Below are positions 1 to 8,014 of a stretch of 25,592 nt of DNA, one piece after another (position 1 is the stretch's first letter; each line of letters begins with the position of its first letter). The DNA comes from JACRBK01 sp964427955. GTDB lineage: Bacteria; Chloroflexota; Anaerolineae; Aggregatilineales; Aggregatilineaceae. The stretch is from the NCBI GenBank assembly GCA_964427955.1, contig CAYRWY010000029.1, forward strand, positions 1 through 25,592, given 5' to 3'. The position numbers were made by a program, and so were the translations under genes. The notes under the pieces were generated by a model that saw only the letters and a list, made by a program, of their open reading frames with translations, searched no databases and was not told the DNA's origin.

Positions 1-751
1 GGTAATAGGTCGTGTAGCCGTGCGCGCTCACGACCGGGTGATAGCCTTCGGGCACCAGCACGACGTCGTGGTGCTGGGCCATCACCAGGCTGTCGAGGCT
101 GCGGTCGTCGTTATAAACTCTCTGATAGGCGTATCCATTCGGTTTGTCGATCTTGTAAAAGTAAATTTCCTCCAGGTCGGCTTCCACCAGCTTGCCCTGC
201 GCATCGACCCGGTGTACGTCGTGCTTGTGCGGGGGATAGCTCGACCAGTTGCCGGGTGGGGTGTAGACCTCCACGCACACCAGCCGGTGACAATCGGAGC
301 CAGGCGGCAGGATGCTGTTGATCTGGCGGGTGGCATTGCCGCCGCCGCGAATCTCGATGGCGCTGTCCTGCGGCGTGACCAGCCGCGCCGGGTGATCCTG
401 GTCGGTGGGGACCCAGCACGACGCCAGTTCCAGCCCATCGGTCAGCGCCTCGATCTCGAAGGTGGTGTGGCGCGGCAGGTAGACCGCCCACGGCATCCCG
501 CTGAACACATTCGGTCGGCGCCCGATGTTGGTGAAGTCGCCCGCGCTGGTGCGGAAGGTGCAGCGCCCGCCCAGGAGGACCGAGACGTGTTCGTGCTCGC
601 CCACACCGCCGCTGTAGATCTCACCTTTGTTCAGGCGCAGCGCCGCCATGTTCAGGTACTGCCACCCGGCTTCCTGGGGGCGGACGCGGGCAAAAGTGCC
701 CGTCTGCCCGTGATCCATCGATCTAACCAAGAGGTCCGTTGTCGTCATCAT
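1..751 (-). CDS. iolB: 5-deoxy-glucuronate isomerase IolB (3' end beyond window)
   Basis: IolB isomerises 5-deoxy-glucuronate to 2-deoxy-5-keto-gluconate in cytosolic myo-inositol breakdown. The reading frame is open from an ATG-ATG at 751 to the left edge, giving about 250 residues of a family usually about 270 long, so only a short C-terminal end is missing. Family hallmarks seen are an N-terminal cupin half (GEIYSGGVGEHEHVSVLLGG), then PPGNWSSYPPHKHD, EEIYFYKID, GYAYQRVYNDD and DVVLVPEGYHPVVSAHGY in the second cupin, which carry the expected His/Glu metal ligands. The start overlaps the stop of the upstream ATPase gene by 4 nt (ATGA) behind a GGGAG Shine-Dalgarno, so it is translationally coupled as the last visible gene of the inositol operon. 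Recognition is from motifs; the fit to the family is very good. Confidence 0.93.
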   Translation of the reverse strand, partial: MMTTTDLLVRSMDHGQTGTFARVRPQEAGWQYLNMAALRLNKGEIYSGGVGEHEHVSVLLGGRCTFRTSAGDFTNIGRRPNVFSGMPWAVYLPRHTTFEIEALTDGLELASCWVPTDQDHPARLVTPQDSAIEIRGGGNATRQINSILPPGSDCHRLVCVEVYTPPGNWSSYPPHKHDVHRVDAQGKLVEADLEEIYFYKIDKPNGYAYQRVYNDDRSLDSLVMAQHHDVVLVPEGYHPVVSAHGYTTYY

Positions 752-1560
752 TTACTCCCGCTCTCCCCAACAGGCTGCGCGCGAACTTCGCGCAGCTCGT
801 GTTCGAGCTTTTCCAATTCTTCGCCGCCTGACATCATGTGGATCATCTCGTCGCGCGGCAGTTCGGCTTTGGTGAAAGTGCCCAGCGTGCGTCCCCGCTT
901 CAGGATGGTGAACCGGTCCCCGATGGGATAGGCATGGTGCGGGTTGTGCGTGATGAGGATCACGGTAATACCGCGCGCGCGGGCCTGGGCCACGTAGCGC
1001 AGCACCGTCCCGGCCTGCTTGACGCCCAGCGCCGAGGTCGGTTCGTCCAGGATCAGCACCTTCGCGCCGAAATACACCGCCCGCGCAATCGCCACCGACT
1101 GCCGCTCGCCACCGGACAGCGTGCCCACCGCCTGGTCAGGATCGCGGATGTCGATCCCCATCCGGGCCAGTTCCTCGCGCACGATCTGGCGGGCGCGCCG
1201 GACGTCGAAGCGCTGGAGCGGTCCGCGCCCGATGGTCGGCTCCGAGCCGAGGAAGAAATTGCGCGTGATGCTCATCAGCGGAATCATGGCCAGGTCCTGG
1301 TAGACCGCCGCGATGCCGCGCTCCAGCGCATCCCGTGGGGAACTGAAATGGACGGGCTGGCCCTCGACCAGGTAGTCGCCGTCGTCGGGGCGGTGCACGC
1401 CGGAGAGAATCTTGATCAGGGTGGACTTGCCCGCGCCGTTGTCGCCCAGCAGGCACATCACTTCGGCGCGTTCCAGGCACATCGACACGCCGCCCAGCGC
1501 GATCACGCCGCTGAAATGTTTGGTCAGGTTGCGTACCTCGATGATCGGATCGCTGCTCAT
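748..1560 (-). CDS. Sugar-type ABC transporter ATPase, single domain (FrcA-like), putative inositol importer
   Basis: This is the cytoplasmic ATPase that would power the adjacent permease. Seen in the 270 residues: Walker A GDNGAGKST at 39-47, Q-loop Gln88, signature LSGGERQ at 148-154, Walker B VLILDEPTS at 168-176 and H-loop His205. It has only one nucleotide-binding domain, as in fructose-type FrcA, unlike the roughly 500-aa dual RbsA type found later in this window at 18576. An in-frame upstream ATG at 1581 would overlap the permease; the ATG at 1560, just past the permease stop and behind GAGGCGAAG, is preferred because the conserved domain begins at once. Its place between the permease and iolB in an operon headed by iolG suggests myo-inositol or a related cyclitol as substrate; that is inference. 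Confidence 0.9.
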   Translation of the reverse strand: MSSDPIIEVRNLTKHFSGVIALGGVSMCLERAEVMCLLGDNGAGKSTLIKILSGVHRPDDGDYLVEGQPVHFSSPRDALERGIAAVYQDLAMIPLMSITRNFFLGSEPTIGRGPLQRFDVRRARQIVREELARMGIDIRDPDQAVGTLSGGERQSVAIARAVYFGAKVLILDEPTSALGVKQAGTVLRYVAQARARGITVILITHNPHHAYPIGDRFTILKRGRTLGTFTKAELPRDEMIHMMSGGEELEKLEHELREVRAQPVGESGSK

Positions 1561-1561
1561 C

Positions 1562-2629
1562 TTACTTCGCCTCCGCGGCACGCTTGCGGATGAAATTGTT
1601 CACCAGGACGGCCACGATCAACATCCCGCCCAGGAATGCCAGGAACCAGTCGGAATCGATCCCCGTGTAGATGATGCCCTGCTGGACCATGCCCACCGTC
1701 ACCGCACCAAAGACCGCGCCGATGGCCGAGCCATAGCCGCCGGTGAGCAGCGTCCCTCCGATCACCACCGCGATAATGGCGTAAAATTCGCGCTGCTCGC
1801 CGCGCAGCGTATCCGCGCCACCGGTCGAAATCACCTGGATCGTCGCCACCAGCCAGGCCGACATCGCCGTCGCCATGAACAGCATAATCTTCATGCGGCT
1901 GACCGGGACGCCGACGTTGCGCGCGGCGCTGGCATCGCCCCCCATGCCGAAAATCCAGTTGCCGGGCCGGGTGCGCAGCAGCACGTAGGTCGCCAGGGCC
2001 GCGATCCCCAGCCACCAGAAGATCGAAATGGGAAACTCGGCATTCAGCCCGCGCTTGGAGGCCGGATCGGCGATCTTGATGGCGCTGGCGAACACCGACG
2101 CCGCGGAGTCGTAGCCCACCACCTTTTTCAGGCCGCCGACCTGGGTGCGCCCGGTGATCAGCCGGGTCAGGCCGACGGTCACGCCGCGAATGATGAACAG
2201 GCTGCCCAGCGTGATGATGAACGAGGGGAGCTTGGTACGCACCACCAGCACGCCGTTGATCAGCCCCACCGCCAGCGTAAACAGCAGCGACGTCCCAATC
2301 GCCGCCCAGATATTCCAGTGATATTCGGTGCTGAGGATGGCGATGGTCATGCCCGCGCCGCCGATGATCGACCCGATCGAGAGATCGAACTCTCCGCCGA
2401 TCATCAACAGGGTGACCGTCACGGCCAGGATGCCTAACTCGGCGGCGACTTCGAGGAAATTGGCCGTCGCGCGCAGGCTGAGAAAGCCGCGATCTCCGGC
2501 GACGACGGCGAAGAGGACCCAGACCAAAACTGTGCCGCCCAAGGCCCCTAATTCCGGTCGGCGCAGCAGTTTCTTCAAAAAACTCTCTTTCAATAAACGT
2601 TCGTCTTGGACCACTGCCTCGTTCAACAT
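1562..2629 (-). CDS. Ribose-type ABC transporter permease, putative inositol importer
   Basis: This is an inner-membrane permease of the BPD_transp_2 (RbsC/FrcC/XylH) family, 355 residues, the usual length. It has a cytosolic N-terminus of about 30 residues followed by many hydrophobic helices. The family motif after the second helix is visible as LLMIGGEFDLSIGSIIG, as are KLPSFIITLGSLFIIRGV and the late GGTLLTGGYGSAIGAVFGA segment. The ATG at 2629 has GGAAGG five bases upstream. Its stop sits one base before the ATPase start, so the two are coupled. The binding-protein gene lies upstream, separated by 99 nt that hold a GC-rich hairpin. Substrate assignment to inositol rests on the flanking iolG and iolB. 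Confidence 0.9.
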   Translation of the reverse strand: MLNEAVVQDERLLKESFLKKLLRRPELGALGGTVLVWVLFAVVAGDRGFLSLRATANFLEVAAELGILAVTVTLLMIGGEFDLSIGSIIGGAGMTIAILSTEYHWNIWAAIGTSLLFTLAVGLINGVLVVRTKLPSFIITLGSLFIIRGVTVGLTRLITGRTQVGGLKKVVGYDSAASVFASAIKIADPASKRGLNAEFPISIFWWLGIAALATYVLLRTRPGNWIFGMGGDASAARNVGVPVSRMKIMLFMATAMSAWLVATIQVISTGGADTLRGEQREFYAIIAVVIGGTLLTGGYGSAIGAVFGAVTVGMVQQGIIYTGIDSDWFLAFLGGMLIVAVLVNNFIRKRAAEAK

Positions 2630-2691
2630 GAGAACCTTCCATTCGTTTCACCCTGCACAGCGGTCAATCTTAACAGCAGAGATGAAACGTG

Positions 2692-2715
2692 GGGAGGGCA
2701 GTTTGCTGCCCTCCC
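2692..2715 (-). terminator. Intercistronic hairpin after binding-protein gene (partial terminator or mRNA stabiliser)
   Basis: A perfect 10-bp inverted repeat (GGGAGGGCAG / CTGCCCTCCC) with a 4-nt loop sits 13 nt after the stop of the binding-protein gene and before the permease. No T-run follows on the minus strand, so full termination is doubtful. Such hairpins commonly make the binding-protein transcript more abundant than that of the membrane components; this role is inferred. Confidence 0.6.
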
Positions 2716-2728
2716 AAGATTGTTCTTA

Positions 2729-3688
2729 CTAGCGCGTGCCGCGGGCCGCGTACTCGATCACCTGCGCCGCGTTTTCCTGGGTCACGAAACCGGGGCCGGT
2801 TGGGATCAAGAATGCACCGGGGGTATTCAGGTTTTCCAGGTAGAGGGTCAGGTACACAATCGGCAGGTAGCCTTGCATATACTGCTGCTGGTCGATGGCG
2901 AACAGCATGTTGCCATCGCGGATCGCTTCCAGCACTTCGGGCGACAGGTCGAAGGTCGCCAGCTTGATCTTGCCCAGCAGGCTGTTATCGGTGAGCGCCT
3001 GGAGCGCGGGCAGCGCGCTGCCCGGACCCAACGCCAACAGCGCGTCGATGGCCTCATCGGCGGTCAGCGCCGCGCCAATCCGGTTGGCGGCGTCGGTCGG
3101 ATCAGCCAGATCGACGGCGAGCACGTCCGCGCTGCCACCGGCAGCTACCATCGCATCGGCAAAACCCTGGCAGCGCAGGTCCAGGCCGATGTTGCCAACT
3201 TCGTGGTTCACGCACAGGGCCTTTTTGGCACCGGCTTCCGCCATGCGCGCGCCGCCACCGTAGCCCGCTTCGTACTCGGTCTGGCCGATGTGCGCCATCG
3301 CGCCGAGGGACTGCGCCACATCGCTACCGGAGTTGATGGTGATCACCGGGATGCCCGCCGCCACGGCAGCTTTGATCGAGGGACCGAGCGCATCCGCATC
3401 GGGCAGCGAAACGACCAACCCATCGGGGTTCGAGGCCACGACGGCGTCGATCAACTGCGACATCGCCACCATGTCGAAGGTGGCCGGGGCCTGATATTCC
3501 ACCGTCACGCGCATGTCTTTCCCAGCCTGGTCCACGCCGTTCTTCACGACGGACCAGAAGGAGTCAGACGCCTGACCGTGGGTCACGACTACGATGCGGT
3601 ACGGGCGCATTTCGTCCTGCGCTGCTGCCGTGCCCGCCATCGTCGCGACGACCACCAAGACGATCAAAAGACTAAAAAAGCGCTTCAT
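2729..3688 (-). CDS. Sugar-type ABC transporter substrate-binding protein, putative inositol-binding
   Basis: This is an extracytoplasmic binding protein of the Peripla_BP_4 (ribose/fructose-binding) family, 319 residues. It begins with a typical signal peptide: basic MKR, a hydrophobic run and TAAAQ before the mature DEMRPYRIVVV. The mature part shows the family's alternating pattern: THGQASDSFWSVVKNGVDQAGK, then IDAVVASNPDGLVVSLPDADA, GIPVITINSGSD, the interdomain region around NHEVGNIGLDLRCQGF, and FDLSPEVLEAIRDGNMLFAIDQQQYMQGY near the end. There is no lipobox cysteine at the cleavage site. An AGGAGG lies 8 bases before the ATG. It is the second gene of the iolG-headed operon and is followed by the permease and ATPase of the same importer. 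Ligand identity cannot be read from the sequence; inositol is inferred from neighbours. Confidence 0.88.
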   Translation of the reverse strand: MKRFFSLLIVLVVVATMAGTAAAQDEMRPYRIVVVTHGQASDSFWSVVKNGVDQAGKDMRVTVEYQAPATFDMVAMSQLIDAVVASNPDGLVVSLPDADALGPSIKAAVAAGIPVITINSGSDVAQSLGAMAHIGQTEYEAGYGGGARMAEAGAKKALCVNHEVGNIGLDLRCQGFADAMVAAGGSADVLAVDLADPTDAANRIGAALTADEAIDALLALGPGSALPALQALTDNSLLGKIKLATFDLSPEVLEAIRDGNMLFAIDQQQYMQGYLPIVYLTLYLENLNTPGAFLIPTGPGFVTQENAAQVIEYAARGTR

Positions 3689-3849
3689 GAGAGAACCTCC
3701 TGAGAACTAAGAACTAAGAAATGAACGATGGGAGTGCTTCCGCGCAATCATGTCTGCGGGTGAGACCTCCTTTCGCTATCGACAGGTTGATAAGTATAAC
3801 TATCCGTGGTTCTGGGCGCAGCAAGCAGCTCCTCGGTACGGATAGATTC
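3689..3849 (-). promoter_or_regulatory. Intergenic leader before the binding-protein gene, possible secondary promoter
   Basis: The 161 nt between iolG and the binding-protein gene hold an AGGAGG immediately before the binding-protein ATG and a second AGGAGG at 3771-3766. A TATACT hexamer at 3798-3793 could be a -10 element, with TTGCTG at 3824-3819 as a poor -35 (20-nt spacing). A direct repeat AACTAAG lies at 3706-3717 on the plus strand. An internal promoter is possible but weakly supported. Confidence 0.25.
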
Positions 3850-4866
3850 TCATTGCACCTCGCTGAGATAGACGACACGACCTTCGTGCTGGGACCTCGT
3901 CGCGGCCAGTCCGGCGATCAATGCTGCGCGGGCGTCGGCGGCGCCGACCACGGGCGGGTGGTCGTGGCGCAGGCAGTCCACGAAGTGTTCGATCTGAGTG
4001 ACGTAGGCTTTGCCGAAACGCTGCGGGAAATGCGGGACGACATCGTGTGAGACGCCCTCTTTGGTCAGCACCAGCAGGGGAGTCTCGCGCAGATAGCCGA
4101 TTTCCAGGGTTCCCTGGGTGCCGATGATTTCGCACCGGATGTCGTAGCCATAGATCGCCGTCCGGCTGACCTCGACATTGCCCAGACCGCCCCGGACGAA
4201 GCGCAGCGTGATCATCGCGTTGTCCACGTCGCCCACATCGCGCAGTTCCGGATACACCAGCGCGGCGGTTTCGGTATAGACGCGCTGGATCTCGTCCCCC
4301 ATCAGCCAGCGCAGGCTGTCGAGATCGTGAATGCCCATGTCCACGATCAAGCCGCCGCTGATAGCGGGATTCGCATATTCGAGGCTGGTCCGGTAGGGAT
4401 CACGCCCAATCGAGCAGATTGTGACCGGCTGACCGATCACCCCGGCCTCGATCTTGCGTTTGGCTTCCACGTAGCCGAGATCGAAGCGGCGCATGAAGCC
4501 CACTTGTAGGGGAACTCCGGCCTGTTGCACGGCGGCGATGGCTTCATCCGTCGCCTTGAGCGTCAGCGCCAGCGGCTTTTCGCAGAAGATGGCTTTGCCC
4601 GCCTGGGCCGCGCTGATCACGACTTCCGCATGGGTGCTGGTGGGACTGGCGATGATGACGCCCTGGACGTGAGGGTTGGCGAGCAGATCGTGGTAATCGT
4701 GATGGACCTGAACTCCGGGGACTTGGGCGGCGAACTGCTCGATGGCTTGGGGGTTGGTATCCGCGACCGCGACGAGGGTGGCCTCTTCGATCTGCCGGGC
4801 GGTGTGGTACGCGTAGACCTGTCCCATCCGTCCCAAGCCGATCACACCCATACCAAGCTTGGCCAT
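3850..4866 (-). CDS. iolG: Inositol 2-dehydrogenase-type Gfo/Idh/MocA oxidoreductase
   Basis: This is predicted to oxidise myo-inositol (or scyllo-inositol) to an inosose with NAD+, the first step of the inositol pathway whose isomerase IolB lies in the same operon. The 338 residues match the family length. The Rossmann dinucleotide motif is GLGRMG at 10-15; the EKP motif is at 96-98 with catalytic Lys97; GGLIVDMGIHD at 171-181 supplies the Asp176/His180 pair. FMRRFDLGYVEAKRKIEAGVIGQP is typical of inositol dehydrogenases within this broad superfamily. An AGGAGG lies 6 bases before the ATG. The gene heads the minus-strand operon and is divergent from an IclR regulator. Related cyclitol or sugar dehydrogenases (scyllo-inositol, 1,5-anhydrofructose reductase-like) cannot be excluded by motif alone, but context favours IolG. 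Confidence 0.85.
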   Translation of the reverse strand: MAKLGMGVIGLGRMGQVYAYHTARQIEEATLVAVADTNPQAIEQFAAQVPGVQVHHDYHDLLANPHVQGVIIASPTSTHAEVVISAAQAGKAIFCEKPLALTLKATDEAIAAVQQAGVPLQVGFMRRFDLGYVEAKRKIEAGVIGQPVTICSIGRDPYRTSLEYANPAISGGLIVDMGIHDLDSLRWLMGDEIQRVYTETAALVYPELRDVGDVDNAMITLRFVRGGLGNVEVSRTAIYGYDIRCEIIGTQGTLEIGYLRETPLLVLTKEGVSHDVVPHFPQRFGKAYVTQIEHFVDCLRHDHPPVVGAADARAALIAGLAATRSQHEGRVVYLSEVQ

Positions 4867-4898
4867 TCAAACCTCCTGCGTAAAAAAGCTAATTTAGG

Positions 4899-4957
4899 TA
4901 GCAAATGCTTGCTAAAGTCTTATGCTTATAGTACGCTGAATTATGCACTATTGTCAA
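4899..4957 (-). promoter_or_regulatory. iolG promoter with downstream palindromic operator
   Basis: On the minus strand TTGACA (4957-4952) and TACTAT (4933-4928) are separated by 18 nt, a good sigma-70-type promoter pointing at iolG. The palindrome TAGCAA-ATGC-TTGCTA at 4899-4914 begins about 13 nt after the -10, so it covers the expected start of transcription. That is where a repressor would act, and the divergent IclR protein is the obvious candidate; this link is inferred. Confidence 0.6.
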
Positions 4958-4991
4958 TTCATTTCCCAGTTCAGGCCATAAAGTGCTATTA

Positions 4992-5010
4992 TGTTGCAAA
5001 TACAGCAACA
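4992..5010 (+). promoter_or_regulatory. Palindrome upstream of the IclR gene, candidate operator
   Basis: TGTTGC-N7-GCAACA is a perfect 6-bp inverted repeat ending 18 nt before the IclR start codon. Its TTGC/GCAA half-sites resemble, in opposite order, those of the palindrome in front of iolG. It may serve autoregulation. A TATTAT hexamer at 4987-4992 overlaps its edge but lacks a convincing -35. Confidence 0.4.
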
Positions 5011-5028
5011 AACGAAGGCGAGACTCCT

Positions 5029-5805
5029 ATGACCGAAATGCAGACCCTGGCCCGCGGCTTGCAGATTCTCGATCTGATCGCCAGCAGTGATCGGGCCATG
5101 AGTATCACCGAAATCTCGCGTATTCTCAACCTGGAAAAAAGCTGCGTCTCGCGGACCGTCAAGACCCTGGTCAACTATGATTACGTCCAGCCGGACACCC
5201 GTTCGCGCGGCTTCGTCCTGGGCAAGCGCATCCGCCAGATCAGTTGGCATTACTTGAACCGGATACCCATCCGCGAGAAAGCCAAGCCCTATTTGTACCG
5301 CCTGGTCCAGCAGACCGGCGAATGCGCGCACACGGCGGTCTATTCGGAGGGCAAGGCCCTGATGATCGACGACGTCGAGGCCGAGGCGTCGCTGCGCGTC
5401 GTGGGCGGGATCGGGCGGTTGATTCCGCTGCACTGCACGGCGGTCGGCAAGGCCCTGCTGGCGTTTTCGGACCTGCCGCTGCCCGCCTTCCTCGAAGCCG
5501 AGACGGACTATACCATTACCGATCACGCGGCGCTGCGCGCGCATCTGGAGCAGGTGCGCCAGCAGGGGGCCGCGCTGGACGACGAGGAGCACCAGGAGGG
5601 CGTCCGGTGTATCGCCGCGCCGGTCTACGACTACATGGGCACCGTGATCGCTGCCATCGGCATTTCGGGGCCGACCGTGCGGGTGACGAGTGATCGCCTG
5701 GAAGAACTGGTGCAGCGCGTCAAAGACGCCGCGCGCGAGCTGTCGGACGACTTGTGCCGTGCCGCCGGGGGGGACAGCCGTAAAGGTCAGGAGCGCGCCC
5801 GCTGA
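5029..5805 (+). CDS. IclR-family transcriptional regulator
   Basis: This is a 258-residue DNA-binding regulator. Residues about 5-65 form the winged helix-turn-helix (LARGLQILDLIASSDRAMSI, then EISRILNLEKSCVSRTVKTL as the recognition helices). After a linker, the IclR effector domain runs from about residue 85, with the diagnostic IPLHCTAVGKALLAF, DDEEHQEGVRCIAAPVYDY and a late IGISGPTVRVT. The frame stays open upstream to 4525, but the ATG at 5029 fits the family start (MQTLARGLQIL) and the upstream extension would run into the divergent promoter. It is divergent from iolG and codirectional with the Liv importer downstream, so it could control either or both. IclR proteins usually bind small carboxylates or aromatic acids; the ligand here is unknown. 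Confidence 0.92.
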   Translation: MTEMQTLARGLQILDLIASSDRAMSITEISRILNLEKSCVSRTVKTLVNYDYVQPDTRSRGFVLGKRIRQISWHYLNRIPIREKAKPYLYRLVQQTGECAHTAVYSEGKALMIDDVEAEASLRVVGGIGRLIPLHCTAVGKALLAFSDLPLPAFLEAETDYTITDHAALRAHLEQVRQQGAALDDEEHQEGVRCIAAPVYDYMGTVIAAIGISGPTVRVTSDRLEELVQRVKDAARELSDDLCRAAGGDSRKGQERAR

Positions 5806-5897
5806 AAGTCGCTCGTCTCTTGTCAAAGGTTAACAAGGGGGCAACAAACTGTTTTGTCCAAACATGCCAATCTGGAAACACAATAGTTTGGTATAGT

Positions 5898-5926
5898 TTG
5901 CAGTTCCATAAGTTTCTCAGTAATCT
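5898..5926 (+). promoter_or_regulatory. Candidate promoter for the Liv-type operon
   Basis: TTGCAG (5898-5903) and TAATCT (5921-5926) are spaced by 17 nt, 58 nt before the GTG start of the binding protein. Upstream, within an AT-rich part of the 179-nt intergenic region, ATAGTTTG occurs twice (5883-5890 and 5893-5900). CCAAAC (5858-5863) and GTTTGG (5886-5891) form a separated inverted repeat, possible regulator sites. Confidence 0.4.
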
Positions 5927-5984
5927 AATACAGGATGTGACCACCTGAATAGAAAACCGGGTTGTTTAGCAGAGGAGGTAACCA

Positions 5985-7178
5985 GTGTCACGTAAAGTTG
6001 GTCTCGTACTTACTCTCGTACTGGCACTTAGTGTGGGATTGACGGGGTATCAGTATACCCTGGCCCAAGAACCTTCCGGCGAGCCGATCATGATCGGTGG
6101 TGCATTGAGTTTGACTGGTATTCAGGCCCCGCTGGATGAGCCAGGGCTGCGCGGCGCTGAATTGGCGGTCGAGGAACTTAACCGGACCGGCGGAGTCCTG
6201 GGACGTCCCGTCGAGTTCGTCAACCTGGATGGCAAAAGTGATCCGGTGACGGTCGGCAACGTGGCCGTGGACCTGATCGACCGGGGGGCGGTCGCCCTCG
6301 TCGCGCCGTGTGACTTTGACTTTGGCAGCCCGGCGAGCCGCGAAGCTCAGAGCGCCGGGTTGGTGGGTATTTCGACCTGCGCTTCGTCGCCCCTCTACAA
6401 CTCGATTGTGCTGGGGGACGAGCAGTTCACGCTGTCCATGTGGAATACCACGATGGGCGCGGCGGCGGCCCAGTACGCCTACGAGGAAATGGGCTGGAAA
6501 ACGGTGTACGTCGTGACCGATTCCTTCATCGACTACACCACTTCGCTCAGCGAATTCTTCATCAAGCAGTTCGAGTTCCTGGGCGGGACGGTCATCTTCG
6601 AGGACAGCTATACCCAGGGCGACCAGGACTTCTCGGCCCAACTGGCGCGTATCCGCGATCTCGACGAACTGCCCGATTTCCTCTACATCTCGTCCTACAT
6701 GCCCGACCTGGGCCTGATCATCCGCACCGTGCGCGAAGCGGGGATCGACATCCCGATCATGGGTGGCGACTCGTATGACGATCCCGGCCTGTGGGCCGCG
6801 GTCGGCAAAGATTACGGCAACGACATCATCTTCGTGACGCATAGCTGGCTGGGCGAAGGTGCCAGCCCGGATGCCCAGCACTTCCTGGACCTGTACAACG
6901 AGAAGTACGACAAAGCGCCGGATACGTCCTTCGTCGTCACCGGCTGGGACAGCATTATGGTCCTGGCGCAGGCGATGGAACTGGCCGGATCGACCGACGG
7001 CGCGGCGATGGCCAAGGCGATGGAGAATCACGAATTTGACCTGCTCACTGGCAAGCTCGTCTGGTCCGATGCTGCCTCCGGCCACGAGCCGAACATCGAG
7101 GCGTTCCTCGTCGAACTGGTGGAATCTGAACCCAAATTCGTCGAGCGGCTGCTGCCTCACGATATTCCGAAACCGTAA
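5985..7178 (+). CDS. Branched-chain amino acid-type ABC substrate-binding protein (LivK-like)
   Basis: This is an extracytoplasmic receptor of the Peripla_BP_6 (leucine/amide-binding) family, 397 residues. The GTG start has AGGAGG six bases upstream. A signal peptide occupies about residues 1-28 (MSRK, hydrophobic core, TLAQ), with no lipobox Cys at the junction. The mature domain opens with IMIGGALSLTGIQAPLDEPGLRGAELAVEE, the family's first strand and ligand loop, followed by VTVGNVAVDLIDRGAVALVAP, SWLGEGASPDAQHFLDLYNEKY and a closing GWDSIMVLAQAMELAG. Two cysteines (CDFDF and STCAS) lie close together near the hinge and may form a disulfide. LivG, LivF, LivH and LivM follow directly, so the receptor belongs to a complete importer. 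Amide or amino-acid-derived ligands are known for this family; the ligand here cannot be read off. Confidence 0.9.
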   Translation: MSRKVGLVLTLVLALSVGLTGYQYTLAQEPSGEPIMIGGALSLTGIQAPLDEPGLRGAELAVEELNRTGGVLGRPVEFVNLDGKSDPVTVGNVAVDLIDRGAVALVAPCDFDFGSPASREAQSAGLVGISTCASSPLYNSIVLGDEQFTLSMWNTTMGAAAAQYAYEEMGWKTVYVVTDSFIDYTTSLSEFFIKQFEFLGGTVIFEDSYTQGDQDFSAQLARIRDLDELPDFLYISSYMPDLGLIIRTVREAGIDIPIMGGDSYDDPGLWAAVGKDYGNDIIFVTHSWLGEGASPDAQHFLDLYNEKYDKAPDTSFVVTGWDSIMVLAQAMELAGSTDGAAMAKAMENHEFDLLTGKLVWSDAASGHEPNIEAFLVELVESEPKFVERLLPHDIPKP

Positions 7179-7203
7179 ACGATCATCGTCATGAAGCAAA
7201 ATG

Positions 7204-7227
7204 GGGAGGGCGCGCAGGTGCCCTCCC
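7204..7227 (+). terminator. Intercistronic hairpin after binding-protein gene
   Basis: A perfect 8-bp inverted repeat (GGGAGGGC / GCCCTCCC) with an 8-nt loop lies 25 nt after the LivK-type stop and before LivG. No T-run follows. The stem is nearly the same as the one after the inositol-type binding protein (2692-2715), suggesting a shared way of setting expression ratios. Confidence 0.55.
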
Positions 7228-7259
7228 TGTTGCATCGGCACGCGCGATGGAGAAATCGT

Positions 7260-8012
7260 ATGTCAGTTTCCGAGAGTGATCATCCCAATCTACTTACTGT
7301 TCAGAATATCACCAAAGAATTTGTAGGGTTGAAGGCGCTCCAAGACGTCAGCCTGGAAGTACGGCAGGGCGAGATTCTCGGTCTGATCGGCCCGAACGGC
7401 TCCGGGAAGACCACCCTGATCAACGTCGTGACCGGGCTGCTGCCGCTGACTTCCGGCAAAATTCTGCTCAACAGCCACGACCTCAGCAAAGCTCCCGCCT
7501 ACAAGATTGCCCGCGCCGGCATTGCGCGGACCTACCAGACCATTCGCCTCTTCAAACAGTTGACTGTGCGAGAAAATATCGAGGTCGCGGCGGCCAGCGT
7601 GGGCTTCTCGCGATCCAAAGCGAAGCTTCAGGCCGCGCAGGTCATCGAAGAATTCGGCCTGCAACCCTGGGTCAATCACCTGGCCGGGATGCTTCCGTAT
7701 GGCCGCGAACGCCGGGTGGAGATCGCGCGGGCGCTGGCGATGCGGCCCAGGTTCCTGATGCTCGACGAACCGGCTGCCGGACTGAACGAAGAAGAAAGCG
7801 ATGAGCTGCTCCAACTGCTCAGCGTCATTCCCCGCGAAAAGCACCTGGGCATGTTGATCGTCGAACACGACATGCGCCTGATCATGCGCCTGTGCAACCG
7901 CCTGCACGTCCTGAGTTATGGCAAGACCATCGGCGAAGGTACGCCCGACGAAGTCCGCCAGATACCCAGCGTCATCGAGGCGTATCTCGGCTCCACGGCC
8001 AGGGGGAACTAG
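7260..8012 (+). CDS. livG: Branched-chain amino acid-type ABC transporter ATPase LivG
   Basis: This is the first of the two cytosolic ATPases of the Liv-type importer, 250 residues. Walker A is GPNGSGKTT at 44-52; the family's special signature is MLPYGRERRVEIARALA, followed at once by Walker B RFLMLDEPAAGLN and the H-loop LIVEHDM. The insertion with ARTYQTIRLFKQLTVRENI is typical of LivG rather than LivF. The frame is open from 7191, but ATG 7260 has GGAG seven bases upstream and lies after the hairpin, so it is preferred. LivF starts two bases after its stop. Confidence 0.92.
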   Translation: MSVSESDHPNLLTVQNITKEFVGLKALQDVSLEVRQGEILGLIGPNGSGKTTLINVVTGLLPLTSGKILLNSHDLSKAPAYKIARAGIARTYQTIRLFKQLTVRENIEVAAASVGFSRSKAKLQAAQVIEEFGLQPWVNHLAGMLPYGRERRVEIARALAMRPRFLMLDEPAAGLNEEESDELLQLLSVIPREKHLGMLIVEHDMRLIMRLCNRLHVLSYGKTIGEGTPDEVRQIPSVIEAYLGSTARGN

Positions 8013-8014
8013 AT

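Noticed and set aside
3707..3751. 14-codon leader frame before the inositol-type binding protein
   Set aside because: Its Shine-Dalgarno is 14 nt from the ATG, too far, and the peptide shows no attenuation-like run of codons.
4954..5826. Minus-strand open frame opposite the IclR gene
   Set aside because: It is the exact antisense of a complete IclR protein, with His/Arg/Asp-rich composition typical of shadows.
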